The position numbers were made by a program, and so were the translations under genes. The notes beneath the pieces were generated by a model. It worked only from the letters and a program-made list of their open reading frames with translations. It did not search any database and was not told the DNA's origin. This document shows, in pieces, positions 10,680-22,936 of a stretch of DNA of 64,000 bases. This DNA is from Myotis daubentonii (lineage: Eukaryota > Chordata > Mammalia > Chiroptera > Vespertilionidae). The stretch covers positions 92,888,641 through 92,952,640 of the forward strand of contig NC_081846.1 of NCBI RefSeq assembly GCF_963259705.1, in the 5' to 3' direction. Every line of letters starts with the position of its first letter. The first letter of the stretch is position 1.

Positions 10680-11215
10680 TTGCACTATGCCTATGATGGT
10701 TTTGTGCCAACTTGCCTGGGCTAAGGGACTCAGATAGTTGGTAAAACATGATTTCTGGGTATATCTCTCGGGGTGTTTTTGAAGAGATTAGCAATCTTTA
10801 TTGAACCAGTAGATTGAGTAAAGATTATCCTCCCCAAAGTGATTGAGCATCATCCATCCTTTGAGAGTCTGACCAGAACAAAAAGGCAGAGGAAGAGCAC
10901 ATTTCTCTCTTTGCTTGAACTGGGAAATTGATCTTTTTCTGCCCTCAGACATCAATGTTCCTGGTTCTTAGGCCTTTGGACTCTGGTGGGGACTTAATCA
11001 TCTGCCCACTGCTCCCGGCTGCCAGATTGCACTGAATTATGCCATCAGCTGTCCCCGGCCTCCAGCTTGCAGATGGCAGTCAGATAGTGGGACTTCTTTG
11101 CCCCCATTATATATACAGAAACTCACTATAAAATATTATATGCTGATGTGCTATCAATTTATCGTATACCTATCTTTTCTGTTTCTCTGGAGGATGCTAA
11201 CGAATACAGCATTCT
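10680..11215 (+). repeat. Unclassified mammalian interspersed repeat
   Basis: The layout TATGATGGTTTTGTGCCAAC, a TGATTGAGCATCATCC block, a region rich in CAGCCTCCAGCTTGC-type phrases and a terminal TTTCTGTTTCTCTGGAGGAT matches a dispersed mammalian repeat I recognise but cannot name with confidence. A relative appears at about 35030-35270. Confidence 0.45.
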
Positions 11216-12656
11216 AAGTACTTCTTTGTACAATATAGAAGCAGAAATGTTGGCTGGATTTAATTATCAATTAATGATTAACGAATCAGCAAGAAAGCCT
11301 ACTTACTAAGTACACAGGCGTCACTGTCTCCAGCTCTTCAAGTCAAGGTGTGGAGTCATCAGCCAGATGGCATAACAAGCACCACTTCCAGAGAGCTCAG
11401 GCCCACAGTCCACAAAGCCCCGTGGGAAGCCGAAGTAAGCACTGGGTAGTCTGAAGGAGGATGTGAATGGATGGGGGGTGGGTATGCGAGGGGATACAGA
11501 TGCTGAGCTTCCTCCTCACACTGCCTTTCCTCACAGGACAGAATGGGAAGGTTAATTCTTTGTGCCATTGATTAGCAAGTTCCAGACCAACAGTAGCAGC
11601 TTCTTTTGTCCCTGAAATAAGACAGCCTATTGATTCTGCTTTGAAAAATGAACATCTGATTTCAGGAAACACATTCCTTTTTGGGTTTCTAAAAAAGCAA
11701 TCCTAAAAAATAAAAATGCATATGTATTCCTCTACAGCGTTGGTGCAATGAGTTGAGGCAATAAAAGTGGCTCTTCCATTATTCCATTTTTGTAATAACG
11801 CTTCTCTCTGGAGCATAAATATTAATACAGTCATATTCTCCAAAAAGGTGAATTGCTAACTCTGCCAAGCCCCCAGGAATAATACACTTCAAGTCATTGT
11901 CTCCAGGATCACAGAGCAATGCTCAGCCCTCCCGGGTAGAAATGCTAATGGCTACAAGTCATACCTCACTGGCAGGCAAAGGCAGCTGGAGGGATAGTCA
12001 GGAAGGAAAGACACCTGAGAATGCATACATAGGACTTCCTAGACATTAAGGTAATCTCAGCCATGCCACTGGACTCCCTAAGTCATAATCTCCGTTATCC
12101 TTAGTCCCTTCCTGCTCTGCACAATCACCTCTGTGGCATCCTGCCAGAGAGAAAAGCCTAGATGAGGAATGGTGAAGAATTTGCAATTCATATGGCAGCT
12201 ATTTGCAATAAGGTGCTTAGCTCATGCCTGTCCAGTTCTCTTCTTAGGAAGCACCCAAGTCCTACTTTCTGCCTCATTTCCCCATTGGTGCCTTCCCACC
12301 CCCGTCTCCAGATACTAGGCCAAAGTGCTGCTTCTTCTCAACCATCTCTCTTCTTTTCTTCCAGAAAAATCAAAGATTTAGAACAAAGGTCTTAATGACC
12401 TAGTTTGAACTGAGCAACTTATTCCTTCCTAAGGATTAGAACATTAAACTGATTTTTCCCAAAATATGTCTAAATGGATACCTCTTTAACAATAAACAGT
12501 AATACCAGCAAATAACACATTCAAAGGTAAAAACTTACAAGGTAAATGTTTCTAAATTTTGTTATATTTTTTCTTTCTTTTACTACTCTTGATTGAAGCT
12601 AACTTTAATCTCCTTACATTCCCTAGTCTTTGTTTGGAATTATCTTTTATAATCTC
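11216..12656. other. Non-coding, nothing recognised
   Basis: AT-rich, unique-looking sequence. Small frames at 11359-11672 and 12162-12395 have no recognisable domain. Confidence 0.5.
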
Positions 12657-13069
12657 TACATATCTTTATTTTTAACTTTATTTTTATTATTGGCCCTGTT
12701 ACAGATGTCCCATTTTCCACCCTTTGCCCACATCCACCTAACACCCCCGCATTGCTTCCATGTGGCCATCAGCACACTGCTGTCTGTGTCCATGGGCTGT
12801 GCATAATGTTTTCTGGCTCATTCCTTCACCGTCTTTCATGCAGTCCGCCCTTCCTTCCGACCTCTGACAGCTATCAGTCTGCTTCATGTATCCATGCCTC
12901 TGATTCTATTTTATTCTTCAGTTTATATTGCTCATTAGATTCCACACGTAAGTGAAATCATATGGTATTTATAGATCTCTGACTGGCTTATTTCACTTAG
13001 CATAATAATCTCCAGGTCCATCATGCTATCGCAAACAGTATGTTTTTTTTTCTGGGTGCATATATTTTA
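12657..13069 (-). mobile_element. L1 3' end (antisense), first part
   Basis: This is the L1 3' UTR and end of ORF2 in reverse, with GATAGCTATCAGTCTG-like, ATTCCACACGTAAGTG and TGGCTTATTTCACTTAGCAT blocks. It continues at 14237 after the two Helitrons that interrupt it. Confidence 0.75.
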
Positions 13070-13714
13070 CTAGAGGCCCGGCCTGTGCCCTCTCGCAGTC
13101 TGGGACCCCTCGGGAGATCACGACCTGCTGGCTTAGGCCTGCTCCCGGGTGGCAGAGGGCAGGCCCAATCCCTAGGTGCAGCCCCTGGTCGGGCTCAGAG
13201 CAGGGCCGATTGGGGAGTTGGGGCGCCGCCCCGTCATGCACAGAGCAGGGCAGATTGGGAGGTTGTGATGCCACCCTCAGTCACGCTCAGGGTAGGGCCA
13301 ATTGGGGGGTTGGGGCACCGTCCCCTGTCACACTCAAGGCAGGGTCGATGGGGAGGTTGTGGCGCCATGCCCTGTCACGCACAGATCAGGGCCAATCAGG
13401 GGGTTGGGGCACTGCCCCCTGTCACGCACAGAGCAGGGCCCATCAGGGGGTTGGGGCACTGCCACTCTCACACTCAGGGCAGGGCCGATGGGGAGGTTAT
13501 GGCTCTACCCCATCCCACACAGAGCAGGGCCCGTGGGGGGGGGGGGGGGGTTGGGGAGCTCCCCCCTATCAGGCACAGAGCAGGGCTGCTCAGGGGGTTG
13601 GGGCCCCGCCCCCTGTCACACACAGAGCCGCAGGGCAATCAGGGGGTTTGGGCACTGCCCCCTGTCACGCTGATCCCGGTGCCGGGAGGCATATTACCCT
13701 TTTACTATATAGGA
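13070..13714 (-). mobile_element. Helitron carrying a 46-bp tandem array
   Basis: It starts CTAGAGGCCCGGCCTGTGCC, with the hairpin lost, and ends TTTTACTATATAGGA. It sits inside the L1 fragment, which resumes at 14237, so it is younger than that L1. Most of its length is the tandem array at 13196-13670. The 225- and 203-codon frames are made by the array. Confidence 0.8.
13196..13670. repeat. GC-rich minisatellite, about 45-47 bp unit
   Basis: About ten imperfect copies of a unit running CAGAGCAGGGC(C/A)-GAT-GGGG-GTTGGGGC-CCGCCCC-GTCAC. Spacing of the GGGCCRAT landmark is 45, 47 and 47 bases for the first copies. A G14 tract sits at about 13538-13551. The G-runs make it a candidate for quadruplex formation. 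Confidence 0.85.
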
Positions 13715-14236
13715 TAGAGGCCTGGTGCATGGGTGGGGCAGGCTGGTTTGCCCTGAAGGGTGTCCTGGATCAGGGTGGGGGTCCCCACTGGGGTGCCTCA
13801 CCAGTCTGGGTGAGGGGCTGAGGGCTGTTTTCAGACTGAGAGTGACTGAAGTTCCCAACCGCTCCTTTTTTTCTTTTTTTCTTTTTTATTCTGGGCCAGC
13901 TTTACCTTGAGGCTTGGCTCCAGCTCTTAGGCCTCCGCGGCTGAAAGTAGGTTTCTGGCCTTTGCTTACAATGTTATCTGCTGGCTGAAGTCCTGCGGTA
14001 TTTGTTACAATGTTTCTTAAACTGCCCTCTCAGAGGCCTGCAGCCACAGGCGGGGAACGTTGGTTTCCTCCAACGATCCTCCGTCACTGAGGCAAGCAAG
14101 CCTCATGTTAGTTTCAAGCTGCCTGGCTGCCAGCTGCCATCTTGGCTGACAGTTAATTTGCATATCTCGCTAATTAGCCAATGAAAAGGGTAGCGGTCAT
14201 ACGCCAATTACCATGTTTCTCTTTTTTTAGTGTAGA
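13715..14236 (-). mobile_element. Helitron, head-to-tail with the preceding one
   Basis: It begins TAGAGGCCTGGTGCATGG directly after the 5' end of the previous element and ends with a decayed terminus (CTCTTTTTTTAGTGTAGAT). The subterminal block GCTGCCTGGCTGCCAGCTGCC and TTAGCCAATGAAAAGGGTAGC matches the second Helitron of the 4.5-5.8 kb pair, so the two pairs share the same two-family layout. Confidence 0.75.
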
Positions 14237-15103
14237 TTGTGAAAATGTATCACACCTTTTTTATTCAATTCTCTACTGATGGGCTTGGGCTGTGTTCAGA
14301 TCTTAGCTATTGTAAATAACACTGCAATGAACATGGGGATGCATATATTCTTGCAAAATAATGTTTCGGAATCCTTAAGATATATTCACAGAAGTGGATA
14401 TCTGGGCCAAAAGTCAGTTTCAGTTTTAATCGTTTGAGAAAACTCCATACAGTTTTCCACAGTGGCTGCATCAGTCTGCATTCTCACCAACAATGCACCA
14501 GGATGAACTTTTCTTCACATTCTCACCAGCACTTATTTGTTGGTTTATTGATGGTAGCCATTCTGACAGGTGTGAGATGATACCTCATTGTGGTTTTAGT
14601 TTGTGTTTCTCTGGTGATTAGTGACATTGAGCATCTTTTCATATATCTATTTGCCATCTGCATGTCCTCTTAGGAGAAGTAACTAGATTCAGGTCCTTTG
14701 CCCATTTGGATTATTCGTCTTCTTGGTGTTGAGTTGGGTAAGTTCTTTATATATTTTGGAAATTAACCCCTTATCAGATGTATGATTGACAAATATGTTC
14801 TCCCATACAATAGGTTCCACTTTCATTTTGTTGATTTTGTTTTGTTTTGTCTTGTTTTGTTTTTTGTTTGTTTATTTCTTCTGACCAAAAGCTTTTTAGT
14901 TTAATGTAGTGTTGTTTGTTGTTTTTCCTTTGAGTCCCTTGTCCTAGGAGATATATCAACAAAAAATATTGTTATGAGAGATTTCTGAGATTTTAATGCC
15001 TGTGTTTTCTTCTAGGATTTTTATGGTCTCATTTGTCCTTTATCAATTTTGAAAGTTTATTTTTGTGTGTGATGTTAAGTTGATGGGCTAGTTTCTTCCT
15101 TTT

Positions 15104-15158
<55 letters not shown>

Positions 15159-16008
15159 CTCTTTCTTTCTTTTTCTTTCTTTTTTCTTTCTTCTTCATGT
15201 ACCTGTCTAATTTTTCCAACTGAATAGAATGTTTTTACCCCATTGTATATTTTTGCCTCCTTTGTAAAATAATAATTGATCATAAAAGCATGGATTTATT
15301 TCTAGGCTCTCAGTTCTATTGCATTGATCTTCATACCTATTATTATGTAAGTACCAGGCTATTGTGATTACACTGGCCTTCTAGTATAGTTTGATATCAG
15401 GTATTGTGATACCTCCAAATTTGTTCTTCTTTCTCAAAATTGCTGAGGCTATAGGGGGATCTCTTGGAGTTTTTGGAATATTTGTTCTGGATCTGTGAAA
15501 TATGTCATTGGTATTTTAATAAGAATTGTATTTAATCTATAGACTGCTTTGGGTAGTATGGCTACTTTAATTATGTTAATTATTCTCATCGATAGACATG
15601 GTATTTGCTTCAGATTATTTGTATCTTCTTCAATTTCTTCTTCAATGTTCTATAGTTTTCCAAGTATAGGTCCTTGACCTTTTGGCTAAGTTTATTCCTA
15701 GTTTACTTATTATTTATTGCAATAGTAAATGGCATTGTTTTCTTTCTGATAGTTTTTTATTGGTATATAAATATGCCATCAATTTCTGAATATTGATTTT
15801 GTGTCCTGCTACTTTTCTCAATTCATTTATTAGAACTAGTAGTTTTTTGGTGGAGTCTTTGTGGTTTTCTATATACAATATCATGTCATCTATGAGTAAT
15901 AACAGTTTTACTCCTTCTTTTCCAATTTGGTTGCCTTTTATTTGTTCTTCTTGTCCGATGGCTGTAGGTGGCTAGAACTCCCAGTACTCCATTAAATAAT
16001 AGTAGTAA
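14237..16008 (-). mobile_element. L1 ORF2 fragment (antisense), second part
   Basis: Continuation of the L1 from 13069: ATTGTAAATAACACTGCAAT, AAGTGGATATCTGGGCC, then reversed ORF2 through the reverse-transcriptase region. It is full of stops and contains a TTTC microsatellite. It ends near 16008 against an L1 in the opposite orientation. Confidence 0.8.
15101..15192. repeat. (TTTC)n microsatellite
   Basis: Roughly 20 TTTC units with minor interruptions inside the L1 ORF2 fragment. The Lys-Glu-Arg rich minus-strand frame over it is a repeat artefact. Confidence 0.95.
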
Positions 16009-16609
16009 CAGCCATTTCCACCAGAACCCAGGTCAAGCAGAGGGAGCCAGAGCTGTGGATCACTGATAGTTCCAAATAGGTTGCCCAGGTCCAGTCAGAG
16101 CCAGTGTCTGATCTTGCCTGCACCAGAGTCCCTTTGTAGAGACCCAAAACCAACACACACAGTGGCCAGTTCAGACAACAGAGCAGGATCCAATAAGCTT
16201 CACAGGCAGCATTTCCACAGGAAGATATTGGCAAGCACCAAACCCTCCTGAGGCCGAATTCCATTTTCTGTGATCACCACCTGCCTGCTGTGTTAGCGGA
16301 TGAGCCTCATTGTCAACCAGCCTGAGGGATAGTCCCACCCACAGATATGCCAATAGAAATCAAGGCTCAGTTCACATGAGGCTGACATAACACTCCCAAG
16401 AGGCATTTTTAGAGCACCCAGCTCAGTTGATCAGGCAGATTAAACCACTGGAACCCACAGGTCACCTATAACATAAGGACACCCTCCCAAGACTCAGGGT
16501 TGTAGCAGATAAACCTAACACATCGGGACAAACACAAAGTGACAGCCATAATGGAGAGACAAAGAAAAAAAGCCCCAACTTAAATAACAAGAGAATTCTT
16601 ACCCAACTG

Positions 16610-16808
16610 GCATGGCTCAGTGGTTGAGCATCGACATTTGAACCAGCAGATGATGGTTCAATTCCCAGTCAGGGCACATGCCTAGGTGGTGGGTTCAATC
16701 CAAGTAGAGAGTGTGTAGGAGACAGCCAATAGGTGATTTTATTTCATCATTGATGTTTATCTCTCTCTTTCCCTCTCCCCTTCTCTCTGAAATCAATAAA
16801 AATATAAA
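16610..16808 (+). mobile_element. Ves-type SINE
   Basis: tRNA-derived: ACTGGCATGGCTCAGTGG (A box) and GGTTCAATTCCCAGTC (B box), followed by the Ves body ending CTCTGAAATCAATAAAAATA. It runs into a GATA microsatellite. Divergence from the younger copies is noticeable. Confidence 0.85.
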
Positions 16809-16842
16809 TGATAGATAGATATAGATAGATAGATAGATAGAT

Positions 16843-16889
<47 letters not shown>

Positions 16890-16920
16890 GATAGATAGAT
16901 AGATAGATAGATAGATGATA
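16809..16920. repeat. (GATA)n microsatellite
   Basis: A tail of about 27 GATA units with two GATGATA interruptions, grown from the A-rich end of the SINE. Confidence 0.95.
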
Positions 16921-18158
16921 GAACAGTTTAGGGGACATGTGAGACAACATAAATCATAACCAAATCTGCATCTTAGTTGTACCAGAAGAAGAATAGAGAG
17001 AGCAAGATATCAGAAGCATATTTGAAGAAATAACAGCTAAAAACTTCCCTAACCTGGTGAAGAAAAAATACATACAAATCCAGGAAGTACATAAAGTGAT
17101 AAACAAGATGAATCCAAAGAGGACCACACCGAGACATATCATAATTAAAATGTCAAAAGTTAAAGACAAAGAGAGAATCTAAAAGGGCACAAAAGAAAGG
17201 CAGTCAGTTACCTACAAGGGAGCTCCCATAAGACTATAAGCTGGTTTCTCAACAGAAACATTTCAGGCTGGAAGGAATTGGCATGAAATATTTAAAGTGA
17301 TTAAAATCAAGGACCTACAACCACAACTACTTTACACAGCAAGGCTATCATTTAAAATTCAAGGAGAAATAAAGAGCTTCTGAGACAAGAAAAATGTAAA
17401 GGAGTTCATTACCACCAAACCAGTATTGCAAGAAAGGTTAAAGGGCTTGAACTAAGAAGAAGAAAAAGAAAGACAACAGGGGAATATAGTTTTTTTAAAA
17501 AATGGCAATAGATATGTACTTATCAATAATCACTTTAAAGATAAATGGCTTAAGTGCATTAATCAAAGTAATTGGATAACAAAAGTAGACCCATGTATAT
17601 GTGGTCTTCAAGAGACCAACCTTAGAAAGAAAGATACACACAGGCTAATAGTAAAGTGATGGAAAAAAATATTTCATGCAAATGGAAACAAACAAACAAG
17701 AAAGCTGGGGTAGCAATATCAATATCTGTCAAATTGATTTCAAAATAAAGGTCATATAAAACAAAGAGGGTCACCACATAATACTAAAGAAGTGATCAAT
17801 CCAATGAGAGTACATAACCCTGGTAAACATATATGCACCCAAAATAGAAGCATCTAAATTTAAAAAGAAAATCTTGGCAGACATTAAAGGAGAGATTGAC
17901 AGCAATATATATACCAGGGGACTTTAACACTCCACTGAAATCAATGGATAGATCTTTCAGACAAAAAAAATCAACAAGGAAACAGAGACCTTAAATAAAC
18001 CCCTGGATAGAATGGATTTAATTGTTATTTATAGAATATTTCATCCAAAAGCACCAGAATATACATTTTTCTCAAGTGTATATGGACCATTCTCAAAGAT
18101 AGACCACATATTAGGACACAAAATAAATCCTAATAAATTCAAATAGTTGTTCATAGTA

Positions 18159-18797
18159 TCCTATCTAATAAAGAGGGGATATGCTAATTGACCCTCACAC
18201 TGTTGCAAATATGGCAGAGCCCACAGCCAATAAGGAGGGAATATGCTAATTGACTGCCTTGTCCTCAAAGATGGTGGTGCCCACAGCCAATAAGGAGGGA
18301 ATATGCTAATTGACTGCCTTGTCCTCAAAGATGGTGGTGCCCACAGACAATAAGAAGGGAATACGCTAATTGACGGTCACACCCTCAAAGATGGCAGCAC
18401 CCACAGCCACAAGATGGAGGCACCCAGTCCCCTCAACCCTGCTGGGGCGGTAGCAGGCGTGTGGCAAGGCCGTACCTGCCCCAAGGTGAGTCTGGCTGTT
18501 CCGCGTGCCTGCCTCCAGAGACCCCAGTCCCCTCAGACCCCCAGCCACCCAGTGCCGGCCCAAGGCACAGGCAGGCCTTGGATGGCAGCTTCCTAGTCAC
18601 CCAGGGATGGCTCGAGGCTCAGGTAACGAGGGACAGACGAGGCTTGTGCTGCTGGCAGTGGGAGCAACAGAGGTGTGATGGGGTGTTGCCATCCTCTGAT
18701 CATCGGGTTGCCTCCTGCCCCTGAGGGCTCCTGGACTGTGAGAGGGGACAGGCCGGGCAGAGGGACCACCCCCACTTTTCATGCACTGGGCCTCTAG
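18159..18797 (+). mobile_element. Helitron with 60-bp 5' subterminal repeats
   Basis: It starts TCCTATCTAATAAAGAGG and ends CATGCACTGGGCCTCTAG, with T on the right and A on the left as expected for insertion between A and T. The phrase GCCCACAGCCAATAAGGAGG (last two copies diverged) recurs at about 18219, 18279, 18339 and 18399, a 60-base period. The interior contains CCCCAAG|GTGAGTCTGG (near 18485), a consensus splice donor. No transposase frame is present. Confidence 0.85.
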
Positions 18798-18920
18798 TTT
18801 TCCTATAATCATTTGTATTCCTGTGATGTTTGTTGTTAACTTTGCTGTTTTATTTATTATTTTATTTACTTGGCCCACTCTTTGTTTCTTGATGATTTTG
18901 ATTAAAGATTCATCAATCTT

Positions 18921-19137
18921 GCCGAAACCGGTTTGGCTCAGTGGATAGAGCGTCAGCCTGCGGACTGAGAGGTCCCGGGTTTGATTCCGGTCAAGGGCAT
19001 GTACCTGGGTTGCGGGCACATGCCCGGTGGGTGATGTGCAAGAGGCAGCTGATCGATGTTTCTCTCTCATCGATGTTTCTAACTCTCTATCTCTCTCCCT
19101 TCCTCTCTGTAAAAAATCAATAAAATATATTTTAAAA
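18921..19137 (+). mobile_element. Ves SINE with 18-bp target duplication
   Basis: A young, full-length copy: A box TGGCTCAGTGG, B box GGTTTGATTCC, the repeated ATCGATGTTTCTCTCTCATCG core, and tail AAATCAATAAAATATATTTTA. The flanks AAAGATTCATCAATCTTG (18904-18921 and 19139-19156) are a perfect duplication, the mark of LINE-driven insertion into the L1. Confidence 0.95.
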
Positions 19138-20237
19138 AAAAGATTCATCAATCTTGTTTATCCTTTCATAGAAATAAATTTTGGTTTCATTGAACTTTTG
19201 TTTTCTTTGTTTTGGTTTCTGCATCATTTATTTCTGCTCTGTTTTTTACTATTTCCTTCTCTCTACATACTCTGGGATTCTTCTGCTCTTCTTTTTCCAA
19301 TTCTTTTAGCCATAGGGTTAGATTGTTTACTAGAGACTGTTCTTGCTTTTTGAGGCATGTCTGTAATGCTGTGAAATTTTCTTTCAGGACTGCTTTCACT
19401 GTGTCCCATAAGTTTTTGGTGATTGTGTATTCATTTTTATTTGTTTCCAGATAATTTCTGACATTTTCCTAAATCTCATTGGTAACCCATTCATTGTTTA
19501 ATGACATGCTATTTAGCCTCCATGTGTTTGAATAATTTTTAGCTTTTTTTATCATGGTTGATTTATAGTTTTATGCCATTGTGATCAGAGAAGATGGTTA
19601 ATATGATTTCAATCTTCTTAAATTTATTGAGACGTCTTTTGTATCCTAATGTGTGGTCTATATTTGAATATGTTCAGTGTGCACTTGAGAAGAAGGTATA
19701 TTCTGCTGCTTTGGAATGAAATGTATGCAAATTTCAATTAATTCCATCTGCTCTAGTGTGTCATTTAAGGTCTCTGTTTCTTTGTTGATACTTTGTCTGG
19801 AAGATCTATCCATTGATGAGAGTGGGATGTTAAAGTCCCCTGGTATGACTGTGTTGATGTCACTCTCTCCCTTTAAGTCCACCAAGATATTTTTATATAT
19901 GTTTAGGTCCTCCCATTTTGGATGCATAAATGTTTATGAGGGTTATATCCCCTTGTTGGATTGATCCCTTTAACATTATGCAATGTCATTCTTTGTGTCT
20001 TATAGTTATTTTGAAAGTCTCTTTTGTCTGATATAAGTATTGCTACCCCAGCTTTTTATTTTACACTTGTATAAAATAACTTTTTTTCATCCCTTAATTT
20101 TAAGTCTGTGTGTATTCTTTGATCTGAAGTGGATGTCTTGTTGACAGCATATATATAGGTCTTGTTATGTTATCCATTCAGCTACTCTATTACTTTTATC
20201 ATTTAATCCATTTTCATTTAAAGTTATTATTAATAGA

Positions 20238-20666
20238 CTAGAGGCCCGGTGTGTGAAATTCATGCATGGGGAGGGGAGTCCCCTCAGCCCAGCCTGCACC
20301 CTCTCCAATCTGGGACTTCTGGCTCTTAACTGCTCACCTGCCTGCCTGCCTGATCTCCCCAAACCACTCTGCCTGCCTGCCTGATCACCCCTAACTGCCC
20401 TCCCCTGCCTGCCTAATTGCCCTTAACTGCCCTCCCTGATGGCCTGATCCCCCCTAACTGCCCTCCCTGATGGCCTGATCCCCCCTAACTGCCCTCCCCT
20501 GCCAGCCTGATCCCCCCTAACTGCCCTCCCCTGCCAGCCTGATCACCCCTAATCGCCTACACGTCGGCCTCTGCCACCATGGCTTTGTCTGGAAGGAGGA
20601 CCAGACAACCAAAAGATGTCTGATAAACCCAGTCTAATTAGCATATTATCCTTTTATTAGTATAGA
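20238..20666 (-). mobile_element. Helitron with ~31-bp internal repeats
   Basis: It runs from CTAGAGGCCCGGTGTGTGAA to CTTTTATTAGTATAGA. About 20340-20545 holds imperfect tandem copies of a unit of about 31 bases, CCTGATCCCCCCTAACTGCC plus CTCCCCTGCCAG. It is inserted in the antisense L1. Confidence 0.85.
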
Positions 20667-21989
20667 TACTTATTGCCATTTTTTCTTTATACCTATGTTT
20701 CTCTATATATTTCTTCTTCTTTTTAAATCAGTCCTTTTAACATTTCTTGCAATAATGGTTTTGTGGTAATTAACTCCTTTAGCCTTTATATGTCTGAGAA
20801 CCTCTTTATTTAAACTTCAATTTTAAATGATAGCCTTGCTGGGGAGAATAGTCTTGGTTGCAGGTCCTTGCTTTTCATCAAACTGAATATTTCATGCCAA
20901 TTCCTTCTGGCCTGAAGTGGTTTTGTTTAGAAATAAACTGACAGCCTTATGGGAGCTCCCTTGTAGGTACCTGTCTTTTTCTTGCTGCCTTTAAAATTCT
21001 TTCTTTTCCATTTTGATTATAATGTGTCTTAATGTGGTTCCATCAGGGTCTTCTTGATTGGGACCGTCTGTGCTTCCTGAGCTTGTGTGACTTTTTCCTT
21101 CACCAGGTTAAGGAAGTTTCAGCCATCATTTATTCAAACAAGTTCTCTATCCCTGGCTCGCTCTTTTCTCCTGGCACCCCTATGATATAGATTTTATTAT
21201 GCTTGATGTTGTCCAAGAGGTTCTTTAAACTTGCCTCATTTCTTTTAGTTCTCTTTCCTTTTTGATGCTCTGCTTGACTACTTACTGTTATCTTGTCCTC
21301 CAATTTGCTGATTTATCCTCTGCTCCATCTGACCTGCTGTTGATTTCTTCTAGTGTATTCTTAATTTCAGATATTGTATTATTCATTTCTGACTTGTTAT
21401 TTTTTTTTGCCTTTCTGTCCTCTTTAATGCTTATAGTCTCTTTGGTTAAATTTTCACTGAGATCATGCATTCTTTTCCTAAGGTCCTTGCACATCCTTAT
21501 AACCATTGTTTTAAACTCTGCATTGGGTATTTTCATTGCTTCCATTCCACCATTTCATTAATTCTTTTCTGGGGATTTCTCTTGTTCTTTCATTTGGGGA
21601 ATTTTTCTTTGTCTCCTATTTTTGATCTCTGTGTTTTAGGTATATTTGCTATAACTCCCATACTTGTTCTGATGGTTTTATGATGAAGGAGTCTTGTTGG
21701 GCTCAGTGGCACAATCTTCCAGATCACCTGAGCTCCATGCCCAAGGAATGTTTCATGTCAGTTATGTGCACCCCTTGTTGTAGTTGAGTCTTAAATGCTG
21801 TTGGCCCTTTTCTCAGTGGAGTTAACCCTTCAGGCTTGGTGTTTATAAGGGTAAACCTCAATCACCACGTATGAGGCACTATACAGGGGCGGTACCCTGA
21901 GGTAGAGTGTTTCCTAGCAGGGTATGATGCCTGTGGGAATCCCCTTTTGGTGTGCTGCTAGTTGGGTCAAGCTCTGGTGTGGTCTGAAG

Positions 21990-22110
21990 CCTACCACTGG
22001 TTGTGTCAGTTCTTTGTCCGCTTGGTTGGTGTTCAGGTATAGGTTGATGTCAGATCTTGTATGTAATTGGCCTTGGGCTACGTGTCTGGAGCTACCATGC
22101 TGTTCACTGT
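21990..22110 (-). repeat. L1 5' UTR duplicated block, copy 1
   Basis: The block CTACCACTGGTTGTGT ... TTGGTTGGTGTTCAGG ... GTCTGGAGCTACCATGCTGT recurs with substitutions at 22937-23056, about 947 bases away. Confidence 0.8.
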
Positions 22111-22936
22111 TTGTTTCTGCATCTACTGGACCTGTGTGTGCATGGGAGGGGCCAATCTGTGTACAAGGGTCAGTTTCCTCAAGTTTAGACCTGGGGCAAA
22201 TTTTGAAGGGACTGAGGTCCCTCAGGTCTGCCTCCACCTGTCAGCTACTCCATATCCCCATGAGGTTGCCTATTCTTCCAGAGCCTTACAAAGAAAGACT
22301 GAAGACTGAGCCCATGCTAGCTGTGATCCTCAGGCCCTTCTACAGGTTTCAAGCTTTGTAGGGTGGGGAAAACAGTGCCAGGTGGACAGGACTAATGTGT
22401 CCCTTAGTTGAGGGTCACAGTTAAGGCACCCCTGGAGGGTCTCACTGCAGGTACAGCTCGGGTGGAGCTAGTTGTCCTCTCTGCAGAAGCAAGCTCAACT
22501 GCTATAGGCTCAGGGGGATACATGGAAAGAGTCTCTCATTGGAGATGATGCTGCCCCAGCCTGAAGGATATGGCTAATCACTGTGCCCTAGTCCCAGACA
22601 CTAGCCTCCAAGGGTCTCACACTTTGAACGTGCCAGCTCTGAGCCACTCTCCCTTCCCTCAACCCCCCACCCATGGAACTGAGCCCAGTGGTGCAGAGTA
22701 TCCATAACATGACAGGGCTAATCCAAACAGTTTCCTGTTGGGGCCGGTGCCCAGAATCCCATAGGAGGAAGGCGAAGGGGGGCACTTCTTTTTCCCAGGA
22801 TAGCTTGGGCTGAACTCTAAGGGGAGATTGGATTTACATTCCCACAGTGTAGCCACGCAGCCAAGCACTTGCCCATCTGGTTCCCAGACAAAAGCTTCCC
22901 TGGGAGACACGGTCTAAAAGTCCCAGCTCTGCACAG

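Larger units (their letters stand above)
16009..18158 (+). mobile_element. Older L1, sense: 5' UTR, ORF1, start of ORF2
   Basis: 16009-16600 resembles an L1 5' UTR. 16940-17460 follows ORF1 (CCAGAAGAAGAATAGAGAGAG, AACTTCCCTAACCTGGTGAAG, CAAGGAGAAATAAAGAGCTT). 17500-18150 follows the start of ORF2, the endonuclease region, with TACCAGGGGACTTTAACAC and GACCACATATTAGGACACA. It is broken by many stops, interrupted by a SINE, and cut off by the Helitron at 18159. Confidence 0.75.

Noticed and set aside
10680..11215. Captured or host gene segment
   Set aside because: Its layout matches a dispersed mammalian repeat with a relative at 35031-35270, although I cannot name the family.
13040..13821. Three overlapping frames of 123-225 codons rich in Gly, Arg and Pro
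   Set aside because: They are generated by the 46-bp GC-rich array inside a Helitron.
15029..15283. Lys/Glu/Arg-rich minus-strand protein
   Set aside because: It is produced by a TTTC microsatellite in an L1 fragment.
18219..18410. CRISPR-like array with a 60-base period
   Set aside because: Repeats are contiguous with no unique spacers, lie at a Helitron 5' end, and the genome is mammalian.
18921..19137. tRNA gene, because of A-box and B-box matches
   Set aside because: The boxes belong to the tRNA-derived head of a Ves SINE; the rest of the element, A-rich tail and target duplication show it is a SINE. The same applies to the other copies.
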